The translations under genes and the position numbers were made by a program. A DNA stretch of 59,515 nt from a virus. The notes under the pieces were generated by a model. It did no database searches, had not been told where the DNA came from, and saw only the letters and a list, made by a program, of their open reading frames with translations. Every line of letters starts with the position of its first letter. Position 1 is the first letter of the stretch. Below, piece after piece: positions 32,701 through 40,445 of the stretch. The stretch is from IMG/VR virus record IMGVR_UViG_3300022699_000433, positions 1 through 59,515 of that record. The stretch is one strand, 5' to 3'.

Positions 32701-33642
32701 CTATTTTTCTTTTCTGTGGATCTTATCGTGACAAACCGTGCAAAGGGTTATTAAGTTATCTTTGATGTTCTCACCGCCTTTCACGTGGTGCTTGACATGA
32801 TGCAATTCCAAATGCCGAGGATCCGAGGGATTCCATTCTTTATGCATCCAGCCGCATTCACGGCACTTATATCCATCGCGACGCAGGACCTCTCTTCTGA
32901 CATCATCGGGAATATGTCGATCATGTTCCGGACTCCGCCGATCAGCCTGCAGGACATAAATCCCGATGCCTAAATCAGGCCGACCGGTTGATTTTGTCAC
33001 CACCGGCCAACCAAATTCCGTGCGAAGCTCACGCACACGCCGCGCCCATTCCGTTTTATCCCCGGCGACGTAGCGCAGTTCTTCCCCGGTGACTCCAACC
33101 CCCACATTCGCCCGGAGAAAGCTCAGGATTTTGTCACGCACGGAACCGGGTTGCTTGCGGATCGTGTTCGCGATATTCCACCGTAAAGCCGCTTCACGGT
33201 CCTGTTCGGCGGTGAGCAGCACGTACTGACTGGGTTTCATGGTCTTGAATTCGGACGGCACTTCCGCATCCTCGGCTTCGCCCATCTCAGTAATTGTGAC
33301 GCCGCTCGCGATCGCCCAGCCGAATTGAACTCTGAGCTCGCGTACCCGCCTCGCATATTCCTGAATACCGGCAACGACAAGTAATTCGTCCCCGTCAATA
33401 ATGGTCCGGGGATACTTGCGGAAGTAGTAAAGAATTCGCTCCCTTGCCGATGCAGCATATTCGACCGGGATCAATGACTTGCCCAGGTCGCGCAATCCGT
33501 GAAAGATCGGAACCAAAGCAAGTACTTTTACCCGAAGTTCTCCCGATCGAAGTTCCGCTTCGAAATTTCTGATCAGCTCTTCGACTCTACTCCGAACGGC
33601 TTCGGTTTCTATCTGTTTCCGCTTGCTTCCCCTGCTTGTCAT
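32701..33642 (-). CDS. HNH endonuclease with duplicated N-terminal module, probable restriction enzyme
   Basis: 313 aa. Two repeats of about 48 residues (about 65-112 and 165-214) share the pattern VAG---E-ARRVRELR--FGW, so the N-terminal part is an internal duplication that may form a DNA-recognition pair. The C-terminus is an HNH nuclease with CRECGW at 260-265, HLELHHVKHH at 278-287 and CTVCHDKIH at 301-309. It overlaps vsr by 56 bases and follows the C5 methyltransferase, which makes it the best candidate for the restriction partner. Confidence 0.8.
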   Translation of the reverse strand: MTSRGSKRKQIETEAVRSRVEELIRNFEAELRSGELRVKVLALVPIFHGLRDLGKSLIPVEYAASARERILYYFRKYPRTIIDGDELLVVAGIQEYARRVRELRVQFGWAIASGVTITEMGEAEDAEVPSEFKTMKPSQYVLLTAEQDREAALRWNIANTIRKQPGSVRDKILSFLRANVGVGVTGEELRYVAGDKTEWARRVRELRTEFGWPVVTKSTGRPDLGIGIYVLQADRRSPEHDRHIPDDVRREVLRRDGYKCRECGWMHKEWNPSDPRHLELHHVKHHVKGGENIKDNLITLCTVCHDKIHRKEK

Positions 33643-34045
33643 CTAAGAATCTTTCCAGCTTCCGCAACAGTTTTGCAGGCCTCCGGGTTTCGCATTCCCA
33701 GACTACCAGCACTTTCCATCCCATGCGCCGCAATGTCCGTTGGAATCGCTTATCGCGGTTCATGGTTTGATCAAGTTTCTTGTTCCAAAAGTCCGTATTC
33801 GTTTTCGGGCGCTTTGATCGCGAGCAACCCTTGTGCCCGTGCCAAAAGCAGCCGTGCACGAAAATCACCTTGCCGTGCCGCGGCAAAACAATATCCGGAT
33901 TGCCCGGAAGATCGCGTCGATGAATCCGAAACCGAAATCCCATGCGATGAACGAACGATCGAACCACGATCTCCGGCTTTGTATCGCGCCCCTTGACCCG
34001 ACTCATGATCCAGCTGCGCTTCTCCTTTGAGAAAACATCGGTCAT
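33587..34045 (-). CDS. vsr: Very-short-patch mismatch endonuclease Vsr
   Basis: 152 aa. RSWIMSRVKGRDTKPE at the start, then FRIHRRDLPGNPDIVLPRH with the catalytic Asp, FVHGCFWHGHKGC and a conserved C-terminal W-VLVVWECE match Vsr. It repairs T:G mismatches arising by deamination of 5-methylcytosine made by the adjacent methyltransferase. One base separates it from the dcm-like stop, so the genes form an operon. Confidence 0.93.
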   Translation of the reverse strand: MTDVFSKEKRSWIMSRVKGRDTKPEIVVRSFVHRMGFRFRIHRRDLPGNPDIVLPRHGKVIFVHGCFWHGHKGCSRSKRPKTNTDFWNKKLDQTMNRDKRFQRTLRRMGWKVLVVWECETRRPAKLLRKLERFLDDKQGKQAETDRNRSRSE

Positions 34046-34046
34046 T

Positions 34047-35285
34047 TCACCGGTCGTTCATCGTTAGAAGCAGGTACACAACATCGGCAACGCGGGCGGC
34101 GAGCAAAGGGGGGACTGCATTACCGATCTGTTTTGCAATCTCGATTTTTGTGCCGGCAAAAGAAAAATCATCGGGGAACGTTTGGAACCGCGCGGCTTCT
34201 CTGTGTGTAATCGGTCGATGTTGTTGCGGATGAAGATATCGGCCCTTTTCGGGCTTGAAGAATTCCGTCCGGATCGTAAACGCCGGTTTATCCCACCACA
34301 GCCTTCCAAATAGATCCGTACCCCCGGTTTTTTTCCGTATCCAGCAGTCCGGCGTAAGATCGGGGGCGATTCGCTGTAAGTCAAACCGATTCATCCCTTC
34401 GGCCGGTACGGCTCTGTATCTTTTCCGGCTCAATTCGGTCGGGTTGCGGCCGAAATGTAGATCCAACGGAGGCTCGGCACTTGTGATTTCAGTTCCTTCG
34501 GGAAGAGGCAAGTCACCTATAGCATCTCTAACGGTTTTCCATTTTTCACAATTCGGCATGTGATTATTGTCGTGATTAAAAAAAGAGCTCGGTTGAACGC
34601 TGTTTCCGTTTGGATTGTAATGAGTTTTCCTGGGAGGAAACAATATTGCAGGATCAGCAAATTTGCATCCTATGATAAAGGCGCGAATGCGTGTTTGAGG
34701 GACACCGTAATCGGCGGAAAGGAGCTTGGCCTGCCAAACCTTGAAACCTAGAGATTTCGCCATTCCGACAATCTCGTCGTGCTCAAAGGTACCTAATAGA
34801 TAAGGAACATTTTCCATAACAAACACGGAAGCCCCGGCCCGATCAACTATCTCAAAAAAAGGTCTCCATAATTCTTTTCTTGGATCGTTCTCTCGATTTT
34901 TGTTCAAAAGACTGAAGCCTTGACAGGGAGGCCCTCCAATCACCACATCGGCTTCCGGAATTTCAAGCTCACTATCATCTAAAAACTCGATTATATCGCC
35001 AAAGACACAGTGCCCACCAAAATTTTTGTTATAAGTATCGACACAAAATTTATTATTATCGTTGGCCCAAATCGGCTTGAAGAGGTGACCGAAACGCTCC
35101 GAAAATCCCAATGACATCCCGCCTGCGCCAGAAAAAAGGTCGATAAGGTGAAAGTTTGTCTCCTTTTTTAAGAGATCACCGGCACAGCGAGCTTCGTAGA
35201 TTTCCTCATCCTTTCTCAGGATATGATTTCTATCAATGTTTATCGCATTATCGGTTAAGGGCATCCCGACCCGTATTTCATTCAA
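34047..35285 (-). CDS. C5-cytosine DNA methyltransferase
   Basis: 412 aa with start TTG 35285 (alternative ATG 35264). Motif I DLFSGAGGMSLGF near residue 48, motif IV GGPPCQGFS with the catalytic Cys, motif VI ENVPYL, motif VIII QTRIRAFIIG and motif X QIGNAVPP are all present in order. A target-recognition region of about 110 residues lies between VIII and X. It protects DNA against a cognate restriction enzyme, most likely the HNH protein downstream. The recognition site cannot be read from the sequence. Confidence 0.93.
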   Translation of the reverse strand: MNEIRVGMPLTDNAINIDRNHILRKDEEIYEARCAGDLLKKETNFHLIDLFSGAGGMSLGFSERFGHLFKPIWANDNNKFCVDTYNKNFGGHCVFGDIIEFLDDSELEIPEADVVIGGPPCQGFSLLNKNRENDPRKELWRPFFEIVDRAGASVFVMENVPYLLGTFEHDEIVGMAKSLGFKVWQAKLLSADYGVPQTRIRAFIIGCKFADPAILFPPRKTHYNPNGNSVQPSSFFNHDNNHMPNCEKWKTVRDAIGDLPLPEGTEITSAEPPLDLHFGRNPTELSRKRYRAVPAEGMNRFDLQRIAPDLTPDCWIRKKTGGTDLFGRLWWDKPAFTIRTEFFKPEKGRYLHPQQHRPITHREAARFQTFPDDFSFAGTKIEIAKQIGNAVPPLLAARVADVVYLLLTMNDR

Positions 35286-35594
35286 GAGATATTAAATTAG
35301 TCAAAACGTCCTGCTTCACCGTTTACAATATCTAGTTTATGCTATTAAGGATTACACCAATATATTGTATAAGGTCAATATTAAAATCGATTGAATCTAT
35401 ATACTATAGATAGACCATCCGTCCTCTATTAGTTAGGCGCTCAGTCGAGTCATTACGTCTCACCCGATAGAGGATTCTCAAAATATTTGCTGAGAGCCTC
35501 AACAGCGATTTCCTCCGTTGCCTCGCCCGCTTTGCCGCTTCACGGTGGAGGAATGCGACCAGGATCTCTGGCGAGGGATTGCGCGCTCAGTGCG
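35286..35594. other. Gap between GIY-YIG gene and methyltransferase
   Basis: No complete gene. A closed minus-strand frame ending at 35453 encodes a plausible protein tail (EEIAVEALSKYFENP), so a broken gene is possible. GTTAGGC at 35432-35438 has the form of a cassette core site, but no pairing arm is visible, so I do not call an attC here. Confidence 0.4.
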
Positions 35595-36479
35595 CTATTC
35601 CTCGTCGCTGTCCATGTCATTGTTGGCCGTCTCCTTTTGTTCCAGTTCTTTTAGGCTAACTCCTTTCTCGTTCTTCCATGCGATGAGTCCGTTTGCGTGG
35701 CCGCCATGGATGACCGAGGCGGCGGCGCTGGGACTTGAGAATTCATAGTCTTTTGCGAAAACAAGCCTATCTGTTTCTTTGGTGAGAGTGCCTTCGGAGA
35801 GGAGTTGAGAACGGACAGTCGAAGGATATGGATACTTCTTGACGGAAGGCCGTTCTTCAAGAACAGCCTCTGATCCCTTTAGAACAAGAAAGCCGTTCTC
35901 TGTTGGCCGACCACTTGCCTTTACCATCTTGATGGTGCAGGTCAATAGTTCAGAGGGTGTAACCGGCAGGGAGAGCTTGACGACGGGCTTGAGAAAATCC
36001 TGTCCAAGGACTGGTAGTAGTTGCTCAACCTTTGCCAAGAACACATTCATGTCTGCCGCATCGGACTCAGGAAGGTGGGATCCGCTTGCGTTCGTGTTTT
36101 CCAACTCAAACCGGTCTGCCGCCTTCGTCATCTCGATAAGTTTACCTTCAAGGTATTTGATGTGGGCCTTGGTGAGGTTTTCGTCCTTGCTGACGAAGAA
36201 AATGACGGTCTTCCAAAAATCCCGATCGAAATGCCCCTTCAGCCTTGATCCGACGATTTCGGCCTCACCGACGTAGACCCTCGGCTTCCCCGTTTCGGCG
36301 TTTATTCCGGTCAGAAAGTAGATCCCCGGCTTCTTCGCTTCCTCTCGTTGCAGGACCAGCTCTAGCTGTGACCGTGGGCCTGCCACAGCTTTACCTGTCC
36401 AATTCGATATTTCCGCTGTTCTAATGGAGGCCGGATCACCTTCCGCCAAAAATATCTTTACCGTTGCTGTCTCTTTCAT
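35595..36479 (-). CDS. GIY-YIG nuclease-family protein with DUF4357
   Basis: 294 aa from ATG 36479, preceded by AAGGAGAGAT; a longer start runs into attC-like site b and is rejected. KPGIYFLTG near residue 50, then KPRVYVGEAE and RLKGH, form the GIY-YIG fold with the usual Arg region. The C-terminus (FSSPSAAASVIHGGHANGLIAW and following) is DUF4357. This architecture is widespread on mobile elements; nuclease targets are unknown. The start is 11 bases after the attC-like core, as in a typical integron cassette. Confidence 0.85.
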   Translation of the reverse strand: MKETATVKIFLAEGDPASIRTAEISNWTGKAVAGPRSQLELVLQREEAKKPGIYFLTGINAETGKPRVYVGEAEIVGSRLKGHFDRDFWKTVIFFVSKDENLTKAHIKYLEGKLIEMTKAADRFELENTNASGSHLPESDAADMNVFLAKVEQLLPVLGQDFLKPVVKLSLPVTPSELLTCTIKMVKASGRPTENGFLVLKGSEAVLEERPSVKKYPYPSTVRSQLLSEGTLTKETDRLVFAKDYEFSSPSAAASVIHGGHANGLIAWKNEKGVSLKELEQKETANNDMDSDEE

Positions 36480-36489
36480 ATCTCTCCTT

Positions 36490-36613
36490 GGCCAACGCTC
36501 TGCTTCACAGGGCACAAAAGGTATGCGGACTGTAGGCGCAGTGCGTTTAATGATGAAGCTATTTTTGCCAAAGCCGCCCGCCTTTTGTTCTCCTGTGCAA
36601 GCGGTTGTTATGT
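36490..36613 (-). other. attC-like site b (long, VCR-sized)
   Basis: 124 bases on the minus strand from ACATAAC to GTTGGCC. The 5' arm CCGCTTGCACAGGAGAACAA and the complement of the 3' arm (CTGCTTCACAGGGCACAAAA) pair along about 25 positions with unpaired extra bases. The length is like the repeats of the Vibrio superintegron. It starts four bases after the 268-aa gene's stop and ends next to the GIY-YIG ribosome site. Confidence 0.8.
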
Positions 36614-36617
36614 AATT

Positions 36618-37424
36618 TTATTTGAGTATTCTAACAATCTCGCCCAATAGAACATCTATATCATTTGAAAAATTAACCTGTGTCGTATTTGGAAGAGATT
36701 CTTTTCTCCTAATTTGTGTATGCAAATGTTGGTCTGCAATTTTTCTTGATGAATTTTCAAGATGCTGCATAGATTCTTTGAAAGATCTCGAGCCGCCATA
36801 ATTATTAGCTACTTCCAGAAATGTTTTATATGAAAAAATGGGCGGAACATGATCAAGCAAAACCCTTGTCAGTGTGATAATAGAAATATTACACTGGTTT
36901 TTGTAACACGTATTTAATTCTTCCAGAATTTTGATCAGCCGCGATAGATCAAAATACGTAGCTGCAATTTCTTTCAACTCCTCTAAGCGTGATCTATCCA
37001 CGTATTGCCGGTCTTGTGATGTGTCATTTGATGACTCACCATTTTGTTTGATTTTCAATCGTAGTTCTTTCTGAAGAATTGAGACCAAATTATTGGTCCT
37101 ATCCATATCTGGAGTATCGCAGGTAATAAACAAATCGCCATGATATCTTGATTCTATATAGATTACAGAAGAACCATCGCTTTTAGGGTAATAGCTGAAC
37201 AAAAGGCAGGAAACGGCATTATGATTTATTTCTGAAATGGCGTCCAAGTCATTCCAACCTAAATTTTTTGTTTCACTAATTCCATTAGCATGATTAAGAT
37301 GTGCAGTTAAGGAACACTTCTTTTCATCAATACCCAGAAAAATTGGCAGTTGCTTGAAGGCGTTTTTTATTTGACCCGGTTTAAAGGTAATTGGATGGTA
37401 AAATCTTGAAAGACTTGCACTCAA
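36618..37424 (-). CDS. Cassette-encoded protein of unknown function
   Basis: 268 aa from TTG 37424 with AGGAG eight bases before it. No catalytic motif is evident. The C-terminal 100 residues (TRVLLDHVPPIFSYKTF..., SMQHLENSSRKIADQHLH, LLGEIVRIL) resemble a domain I have seen in hypothetical proteins of many bacteria, helical and often next to defence genes, but I cannot name it. The gene is bounded on both sides by attC-like sites a and b, so it is a complete single-gene cassette. Confidence 0.65.
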   Translation of the reverse strand: MSASLSRFYHPITFKPGQIKNAFKQLPIFLGIDEKKCSLTAHLNHANGISETKNLGWNDLDAISEINHNAVSCLLFSYYPKSDGSSVIYIESRYHGDLFITCDTPDMDRTNNLVSILQKELRLKIKQNGESSNDTSQDRQYVDRSRLEELKEIAATYFDLSRLIKILEELNTCYKNQCNISIITLTRVLLDHVPPIFSYKTFLEVANNYGGSRSFKESMQHLENSSRKIADQHLHTQIRRKESLPNTTQVNFSNDIDVLLGEIVRILK

Positions 37425-37452
37425 ATCATTTCTCCTAAATACTGAGTATTAG

Positions 37453-37520
37453 ACATAACGCCGAATTAACCGGCAGCCGGGCGCTCTTTTCCGGCTGTCC
37501 GGTTGAATGAGATGTTATAT
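37453..37520 (-). other. attC-like site a (short)
   Basis: 68 bases on the minus strand from ATATAAC to GTTATGT. Inner arms AACCGGACAGCCGG and CCGGCTGCCGGTT pair with one extrahelical A, and the flanks (CATTCAACCGG and CCGGTTAATTC) closely resemble the aadA-cassette attC (CATTCAAGCC and GGCTTAATTCAAGCGTTAG). It follows the 66-aa gene and precedes the unknown 268-aa gene. Confidence 0.85.
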
Positions 37521-37560
37521 GGCATTTATTTATCTCTCAAAATCTGTGTTTAAATTCTCA

Positions 37561-37761
37561 CTATTGAATATATTCTTGATAATATTGACAGTTTCTGCAA
37601 TAAGCCCGAGCCTTTTCAACCTCCGGTAAGGTGACTGTATCAAGATCCTCACCTGACTTTTTTTCGTGCCAAAGAAAGGCTCTATTAACAATATCCTGTT
37701 TTGGGCATCGCTTCTGCATAAAGGGCAAACAAGTTAGCCATCGGTCTTCATTTTCTTGCAT
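37561..37761 (-). CDS. Small cysteine-containing hypothetical protein
   Basis: 66 aa from ATG 37761, chosen because AAGGAG precedes it by six bases; a longer frame would overlap the HNH gene. Cysteines occur as CLPF, CPKQ and CRNCQYY, giving a possible metal site. It is the last gene before attC-like site a. Confidence 0.55.
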   Translation of the reverse strand: MQENEDRWLTCLPFMQKRCPKQDIVNRAFLWHEKKSGEDLDTVTLPEVEKARAYCRNCQYYQEYIQ

Positions 37762-37792
37762 TTTGGACTCCTTCCATAAACTGTCCCCATGA

Positions 37793-38632
37793 TTATATCT
37801 TATCCGCTTTCTCCCTGTTACAATGCTCACACAATATTTGAATATTCCTTTCGGTATTGCTTCCCCCTTTTGAAAGTGGGATTATATGATCAAATTCCAA
37901 ATTTTCTTTACTGCCGCATTTGACACATTGCCCACCATCCCTTCTCCAAACAAACATCCTGACGCTTTCGGATATTGGCTCTCTGGATATTCCTGTTTCA
38001 GACGCTAATCGTTCAATTATTTCTAGTTCCTTTTGGAATTTCTCAAGCTTTTTCTGCTCTCTTACGTAATACTTTTTTATTATTAACTTCTGGTCTTCTT
38101 CGCTATGAATATCAGCGGTATTAAAATAGTAAAGATTATCTTTGTATATATAGAACGTAAATACACTAAATGTTTCTGCTATTTCTCGCTTCTTATCATC
38201 TATTTTATTTCGCGCGACTTCCACCCTCTCTTCAAATTTAGCCAAAGCTTCTCCATATTTATCTTGGGCTCTTTCATTTTTGTCATCGTCTCTCATGCTC
38301 GCGAGCAGTTTTCTTTCCTGAAGGTTATCATATGCTCTATTCCAAGACGAAGACGTGGGAGAGGGAAGATTTTCAGGCACATAAGTATGATGAAAGGCGG
38401 GCCGACTGGGGGGCACATTTGGAATTTTGATGTTGCTACAGTCGATATCCGATAAAATTCCAGTGATAGGTTGTGGTTCATGCATTTGGTTATTACAAAC
38501 TTCGTGTAAAGGCTTCGCTGAGGAAAACAAGATTGAGCATGGGCGTCCACATATTTTTATTGTGATCTGATCAAACTTTTTTTTCTTATCTCCCGGTTTA
38601 ATAAATCCCCTGCTTAAAATTTTCAACGCCAT
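37793..38632 (-). CDS. HNH endonuclease-domain protein
   Basis: 279 aa with TAGGAGG upstream. A long charged coiled-coil-like middle (about 95-200, rich in Lys/Glu) leads to a C-terminal HNH domain with CVKCGSKENLEFDHIIPLSK near 240-260 and ILCEHCNREK at the end. It probably cuts or nicks DNA. It could be a defence nuclease or a mobile nuclease; no partner gene settles this. The 66-aa gene follows 31 bases later. Confidence 0.8.
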   Translation of the reverse strand: MALKILSRGFIKPGDKKKKFDQITIKICGRPCSILFSSAKPLHEVCNNQMHEPQPITGILSDIDCSNIKIPNVPPSRPAFHHTYVPENLPSPTSSSWNRAYDNLQERKLLASMRDDDKNERAQDKYGEALAKFEERVEVARNKIDDKKREIAETFSVFTFYIYKDNLYYFNTADIHSEEDQKLIIKKYYVREQKKLEKFQKELEIIERLASETGISREPISESVRMFVWRRDGGQCVKCGSKENLEFDHIIPLSKGGSNTERNIQILCEHCNREKADKI

Positions 38633-38704
38633 ATGAAGCCTCCTAAATCATGGGCGTTTTTAAGCAGACAAAAAGTAGGCATAAATTTTCCTATAAATCT
38701 TTTA

Positions 38705-39196
38705 TTAAATAGCATTGTCATGTTCTATTATTACTGCTTTTGCCTTTAAAAAGCCTTTTTCATGGCTTGATCCTCTTAATTCGGTGAGAGGACCCTGCTT
38801 GTTCGGTGGGGACTCTGGAATCTGGACATATTGTTCTATTCCACTTGCATCAACCATTTGCCAGAACGATTCATCTGGACGGGTTGTCCGTTCCTCATAA
38901 TTGGCATGATGAAGGAGGCAACTGCTTGCCGCCATATTAGAAACGGCAATCAGTGCGAAAGGCATTTGGTCAATACTCTTGTCTTTTATATCTATGCGTT
39001 GAAGATTTATGCAGATTACCACTCCTGCATCGCATGTTGAAGCAACGACAACAGCTTCGCAACATTTTCCCCTGAGCCCTTCAGGAATGATTGAGGGGAT
39101 GCAATCTTGATTTAATACACGATATTCTCCTGGATCACAAATCCTGCTAACCTCCTCAACTTCCTCCTTTTCCACATGAAAGAACTGACACTTCAT
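38705..39196 (-). CDS. Hypothetical protein at right edge of cargo
   Basis: 163 aa from ATG 39196, with AGGGGG eight bases upstream. It has a hydrophobic central strand region (CEAVVVASTCDAGVVICINL and FALIAVSNMAASSCL) that looks like an alpha/beta soluble core more than a membrane helix. Unrecognised. It is read away from the late operon; a 15-bp inverted repeat lies just upstream. Confidence 0.55.
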   Translation of the reverse strand: MKCQFFHVEKEEVEEVSRICDPGEYRVLNQDCIPSIIPEGLRGKCCEAVVVASTCDAGVVICINLQRIDIKDKSIDQMPFALIAVSNMAASSCLLHHANYEERTTRPDESFWQMVDASGIEQYVQIPESPPNKQGPLTELRGSSHEKGFLKAKAVIIEHDNAI

Positions 39197-39224
39197 TTTT
39201 GTCCCCCTAAACATATATCATTGT

Positions 39225-39285
39225 GGATAGATGGAAAATTTTCTATATATTACCCTTATACAACAGAATATTTTCCACCTATTCC
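39225..39285. promoter_or_regulatory. Inverted repeat upstream of the 38705 gene, candidate operator
   Basis: GGATAGATGGAAAAT at 39225-39239 and ATTTTCCACCTATTCC at 39270-39285 form a dyad with one indel and one mismatch, spaced by 30 AT-rich bases. It sits in the divergent region between the cargo and late operon. Confidence 0.45.
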
Positions 39286-39619
39286 TATATTTTGGATTAA
39301 GATGCTGAAAATAACGCACTGATTTTTCACATTTTCTCAATATAATTTTACGGAAAATAAGGCAAAATTCAGATCAGTTCTGCACCTCAAGCTTATGGAT
39401 CAGGTGCGGCAGGTACTTCGCTAGCTTCATTGCGAGCAGCATAGCCCAGGTAACATGTTTCTTCATATTGACCTACGCTGTATCGGGGTAGTTTATATAT
39501 ACTCCCTACAGTTTTGAAACCGGGTTTGTCAAGGTTTTTGATGAGCAAGGGGGATACGGCAACCATAGACCGAGAATATGGAAAAAATCATTGTCAAGTA
39601 TTTTTTATGAAAAAGTTTT

Positions 39620-39654
39620 GTCTCACCGTGTCTCAATCCGTCTCGGTGCGTCTC
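39620..39654 (+). promoter_or_regulatory. Four GTCTC repeats at exact 10-bp spacing
   Basis: GTCTC begins at 39620, 39630, 39640 and 39650. A 10-base period puts all copies on one face of the helix, as expected for cooperative binding of an activator or repressor. They end about 50 bases before the late -10 element. Confidence 0.6.
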
Positions 39655-39679
39655 AATGAGAGCCCTCCTTTTTGATCGG

Positions 39680-39709
39680 CAATTCAATTCAAAAAACCCG
39701 TGCTATAGT
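39680..39709 (+). promoter_or_regulatory. Probable late promoter
   Basis: TGCTATAGT at 39701-39709 is an extended -10 element. The -35 region (AATTCA near 39681) is poor, which fits dependence on an activator binding the GTCTC array. The terminase gene starts 80 bases downstream. Confidence 0.5.
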
Positions 39710-39788
39710 TTTATTCAAAAGAATACTGCAGCTCGATCTATTCATTCATAGCAAGCCGTCAGATGATTAGTTTGCATCGTTTATAACC

Positions 39789-40445
39789 ATGGCCGCTAAA
39801 ACCACCAAGATAGAGAAGCACAACCTGGGGCCGCGCGTCCTGCGGATGCTGTTGAAAGAGGGCAAGACCAGCGCCCAGATCGCCGAAACGCTCACCAGGG
39901 AAGGCATCAAGATTTCACAGCCCACGGTGTCGCGGTTTATTAAGGCGCAGCGGGAGAACGCCCGCGACGAGGTGCAGGATATCCTGCACGACCACGTCCA
40001 GAGGGAGCTGCCCAAGGACCTCACGGCGCTGGAGGAAATGGAGCGGATCTGTTTGGCCTGGGCGCAAGAGGAGCCCGATACCACGGCGGAACGGGTATCG
40101 CTCTGGCAAAAGGTGATGGAGCAGATCCCCGTATGGAGAGAGAAGATCATCACCTATTCGGATTTGGAAACCAAGGACAAGGCGCAGGTGATCCGCGGCT
40201 TCATCGAGCAGGTCACCCGCTGGCTCCTCGAAGATATCAACATACAGAAACAGCGCATCAACGCCATGCGCATGGCAACGAGCATCATCGATACCAAACT
40301 GAAATACTCCGGCGTTCTCCGGGAAGACGAAGGAAGCAATATTATCATCGCCGGGCAGGACGACCGGCAAGCGGATACCGGCGAGAGCGACGGCGACGGG
40401 TACAAAACCTTGCACGTGGTAGGAAAAGAGACCCATGGCGAATGA
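39789..40445 (+). CDS. terS: Terminase small subunit
   Basis: 218 aa. The N-terminus has a helix-turn-helix (TSAQIAETLTREGIKISQPTV) that would bind the packaging site; the middle is helical (oligomerisation), the end acidic and flexible. Identity is inferred from size, domain order and its position directly before the large subunit, which it overlaps by 11 bases. Confidence 0.75.
   Translation: MAAKTTKIEKHNLGPRVLRMLLKEGKTSAQIAETLTREGIKISQPTVSRFIKAQRENARDEVQDILHDHVQRELPKDLTALEEMERICLAWAQEEPDTTAERVSLWQKVMEQIPVWREKIITYSDLETKDKAQVIRGFIEQVTRWLLEDINIQKQRINAMRMATSIIDTKLKYSGVLREDEGSNIIIAGQDDRQADTGESDGDGYKTLHVVGKETHGE

Larger units (their letters stand above)
28285..39196. mobile_element. AT-rich cargo block with integron attC-like sites (no integron integrase seen)
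   Basis: Between the recombinase and the late promoter are a dozen genes of mixed orientation, none with a phage structural or replication role and several with nuclease, methyltransferase or HEPN-type motifs. Three attC-like palindromes lie at ends of genes. The composition differs from the GC-rich phage modules on both sides, indicating acquired DNA. Confidence 0.65.
39197..39788. other. Divergent control region before the late operon
   Basis: No gene is seen. It contains the inverted repeat above, four phased GTCTC repeats and a likely late promoter. Confidence 0.6.

Noticed and set aside
35432-35438. GTTAGGC, considered as a fourth attC core
   Set aside because: No inverted arm or partner core is found within 150 bases on either side, so it may be chance or a remnant.
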